From assembly GCA_947088765.1 (NCBI GenBank), contig CAMUHU010000011.1:1-33995 (forward strand): DNA of 33,995 nt, in the 5' to 3' direction. Below the pieces are notes generated by a model, which made no database searches, had not been told where the DNA came from, and saw nothing but the letters and a program-made list of their open reading frames with translations. Positions within the stretch are counted from its first letter, which is position 1. Every line of letters starts with the position of its first letter. Shown one piece after another: positions 31,845-33,995 of the stretch. The stretch is from an uncultured Clostridium sp. (GTDB taxonomy: Bacteria > Bacillota > Clostridia > TANB77 > CAG-508). Position numbers and translations under genes: made by a program.

Positions 31845-33617
31845 TTATTTGCTCATATTATTTGCTTCTTCTTTTATTTTTGAAATAAATTCTTTTTTAT
31901 TCATTGCTCCAATGTCTCCTTCTGCTCTTGAACGAACTCCTACTGTTTCTGTTTCTTCTTCTTTTTTACCTATTACTAACATATATGGTACTTTTTCTAA
32001 TTGTGCTTTTCTTATCTTGTATCCTATCTTTTCGTTTGAATCATCTAATTCAACTCTTATTCCTGCTAATTTTAATTCTTCTACAAAGTTTTCTGCATAT
32101 TCTTTGTTATCATCTGATATTGGTAATACTTTTACTTGTACTGGTGATAGCCATACTGGAAGTGCTCCTTTTGTTTCTTCTATTAATAATGACATAAATC
32201 TATCTAATGTTCCAAGTATTGCTCTATGAATTACTACTGGTCTATGTTCTTTTCCGTCTTCTCCTATATATTCTAGTTCAAATTTCTGTGGTAATAAGAA
32301 GTCTAATTGACATGTTGAAACAGTTACATCATGTCCTAATGCTGTTTTTATTTGAACATCTAATTTTGGTCCATAAAAAGCTGCTTCTCCTTTTGCTTCA
32401 TAAAATTCAACTCCAAGTTCTTCTAAGATTTCTCTTAACTGGCTTTCTGCATTGTCCCACATTTCATCATCATCATAGTATTTTACTTTGTCTTCTTTAT
32501 CTCTTAAAGAAAGTCTAAATGAATAGTCTTTAAATCCAAAGTCTTCATATACAGATAAAATTAATTCTACAACTTTTCTAAATTCTTCTTTAATTTGGTC
32601 TGGTCTTACAAAAAGATGTGCATCGTTTTGACACATTTCACGTACTCTTTCTAGTCCGCAGACTGATCCACTTGCTTCATATCTAAAGTCATGTGCAAGT
32701 TCTCCTATTCTTATTGGTAATTCTCTATATGAATGCATTTTGTTTTTATATACTAACATGTGATGAGGACAATTCATTGGTCTTAAAACTAATTGCTCGT
32801 TTTCCATTTGCATAATTGGGAACATATCATCTTTATAATGTGCCCAATGTCCACTTGTTTCATATAATTTTACATTTGCAAGTGATGGAGTGTATACATG
32901 TTTATATCCTAATTCTATTTCTTTGTCTTGAATATATCTTTCTAATATTCTTCTTATTGTAGCACCATTTGGTAAATACATTGGAAGTCCAGAGCCAACT
33001 AATTCATGTGTCATGAATAGTTCTAATTCTTTTCCTATTTTTCTATGGTCTCTTTGTTTTGCTTCTTCTAGTTTTGCTAGGTATTCATCTAGTTCAGATT
33101 GTTTTGGGAAAGAAATACCATAAATTCTTTTTAACATTTTATTATGCTCGTCCCCTCTCCAGTATGCCCCTGATGTAGATAATAATTTTACACATCTAAC
33201 ACATCCTGTTGATGGTAAATGTGGTCCTCTACATAAATCTGTAAATTCTCCTTGTTTATAAAATGATATTGTTTCACCTTCTGGTAATTCTTTTATTAAT
33301 TCTACTTTGTAGTCTTGTTTTTGTTCTTCCATTAGTTTTATTGCTTCTTCTCTTGGAAGTTCAAATCTTTCAATAACTAGATTTTCTTTTTCAATTTTTT
33401 TCATTTCTTCTTCTATTTTTAGTAAGTCTTCTTCTGAAAATGATTGTTCAATGTCAAAGTCATAATAAAATCCATTTTCTATTGATGGTCCTATTGCCAT
33501 CTTTGCTTCTGGAAATAGTCTTTTTACTGCTTGTGCCATAATGTGTGATGTTGTATGCCAATATACACTTTCTTCTACTTCTCTTGTTTTTCCACCTTCT
33601 AATTTAATTTTAAACAT
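31845..33617 (-). CDS. thrS: Threonyl-tRNA synthetase lacking the N-terminal TGS domain
   Basis: Charges tRNA-Thr and edits misloaded serine. The ATG at 33617 has GGAGG 8 bases upstream, giving 590 residues; an upstream frame reaching 33647 has no site and lies in the terminator. A short MFKIKLEGGKTREVEE start is followed directly by the editing domain (HTTSHIMAQA, later DLCRGPH). The TGS fold, normally about 60 residues, is therefore missing. The catalytic core has the zinc-site MNCPHHM, motif 2 (FRYEASGSVCGLERVR) and motif 3 region (VIHRAILGTLDRFMSLLIE), then the anticodon-binding domain. It is regulated by the T-box upstream. Confidence 0.96.
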   Translation of the reverse strand: MFKIKLEGGKTREVEESVYWHTTSHIMAQAVKRLFPEAKMAIGPSIENGFYYDFDIEQSFSEEDLLKIEEEMKKIEKENLVIERFELPREEAIKLMEEQKQDYKVELIKELPEGETISFYKQGEFTDLCRGPHLPSTGCVRCVKLLSTSGAYWRGDEHNKMLKRIYGISFPKQSELDEYLAKLEEAKQRDHRKIGKELELFMTHELVGSGLPMYLPNGATIRRILERYIQDKEIELGYKHVYTPSLANVKLYETSGHWAHYKDDMFPIMQMENEQLVLRPMNCPHHMLVYKNKMHSYRELPIRIGELAHDFRYEASGSVCGLERVREMCQNDAHLFVRPDQIKEEFRKVVELILSVYEDFGFKDYSFRLSLRDKEDKVKYYDDDEMWDNAESQLREILEELGVEFYEAKGEAAFYGPKLDVQIKTALGHDVTVSTCQLDFLLPQKFELEYIGEDGKEHRPVVIHRAILGTLDRFMSLLIEETKGALPVWLSPVQVKVLPISDDNKEYAENFVEELKLAGIRVELDDSNEKIGYKIRKAQLEKVPYMLVIGKKEEETETVGVRSRAEGDIGAMNKKEFISKIKEEANNMSK

Positions 33618-33644
33618 TAATAAAACCTCCTTTTTTATTGAATA

Positions 33645-33879
33645 CAAAAATCCCTATGGGATTTCTTGTATCCCATAGGGGTATATTTTCATATACGGTT
33701 CCACCCTAAGATTTCACTTCATTTTAGATTTTAACGCTAATCCTAAACGCTAGCATTTCTGCTAGAAACTCCGAGGTAGTTTTTCAAATATGTTTACTAA
33801 AATTAGCTTTCAGCCACGACTAATTATCTCTACTAGCAACCTTTATTTTACTTCCGTCCTCTTCACAGTTTACTAAATT
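33645..33879 (-). promoter_or_regulatory. Threonine T-box riboswitch leader of thrS
   Basis: The T-box sequence TAGGGTGGAACCG is on the minus strand at 33708-33696. The terminator pairs CCCTATGGGAT with ATCCCATAGGG (33680-33652) and ends in ATTTTTG. The T-box can pair with part of this arm to form the antiterminator. Stem I lies upstream, and a candidate specifier codon ACC (Thr) is at 33777-33775, in AACTACCTCGGAG. Uncharged tRNA-Thr should allow read-through into thrS. This fills the gap above thrS, where no gene is seen. Confidence 0.93.
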
Positions 33880-33885
33880 AATATA

Positions 33886-33914
33886 ATTATAATATTTTAT
33901 ATAAACCTTGTCAA
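33886..33914 (-). promoter_or_regulatory. Sigma-A promoter of thrS
   Basis: Consensus TTGACA (33914-33909), a 17-bp spacer and TATAAT (33891-33886). Transcription should start near 33879, just before Stem I of the T-box. Confidence 0.9.
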
Positions 33915-33995
33915 GGGAAAAATCTGTATATTTTTATATCATATGAAAGAAATGTGATAATGTCTTAAGTAAAGAAATGAGAAAATGTCCCAACC

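Noticed and set aside
33645-33879. A long terminator only, without riboswitch
   Set aside because: The TAGGGTGGAACCG T-box sequence, upstream Stem I pairing and an ACC specifier make a T-box the clear reading.

Overview
The window is AT-rich, and every supportable gene lies on the minus strand. The content points to a spore-forming-lineage Clostridia (Firmicutes), probably an uncultured gut type: a complete spoIIIAA-AH cluster, a T-box leader on thrS, Gram-positive surface genes (an LPxTG protein, a glucosaminidase with a dockerin-like tail), a Clostridia-type large serine recombinase and strong AGGAGG ribosome binding sites. The exact genus cannot be assigned from the sequence alone.

Layout from high to low coordinates, which is the direction of transcription. 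A sigma-A promoter and threonine T-box (33645-33914) drive thrS, followed by pgsA, ligA and a small unknown gene. An AAA/DUF4143 ATPase gene (27393-28634) sits between two imperfect direct repeats. Next is a ZIP-family metal transporter gene cut in two by a 4,800-bp mobile element (22128-26927). The element carries a small structured RNA plus an Abi_2/HEPN abortive-infection-type gene, a GNAT acetyltransferase, a 33-residue ORF, a large serine recombinase and a Fic protein with a DNA-binding domain. Joining the two ZIP fragments at the inferred crossover restores one frame of about 253 residues. After it come a CNNM/HlyC-type membrane protein, a cardiolipin synthase-like enzyme and the rpsF-ssb-rpsR operon. 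These are followed by a RelB/RelE-type toxin-antitoxin pair with an operator inside its promoter, and a PflX-like radical SAM gene.

A gap of about 500 bp full of inverted repeats leads into spoIIIAA-AB-AC-AD-AE-AF-AG-AH, the mother-cell side of the SpoIIIA-SpoIIQ sporulation channel. spoIIIAB carries an apparent frameshift. Beyond this lie glgP (glycogen phosphorylase) and a surface cluster made of the glucosaminidase/SH3/dockerin-like protein, a membrane-anchored cadherin-like-domain protein and the LPxTG protein. The last genes are two small unknown genes, scpB and proS. The window begins with four 86-bp tandem repeats that include the 3' end of proS.

The most interesting items are: the precisely delimited serine-integrase element with reconstructable attB and attP; its Abi_2 gene preceded by a promoter and a terminator-like hairpin RNA; regulatory hairpins around the recombinase start; the spoIIIAB frameshift at TTT-CGG; the proS 3'-end repeat array; and several families of short palindromic repeats between genes. 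All functions are read from motifs and family knowledge. No database search was run.
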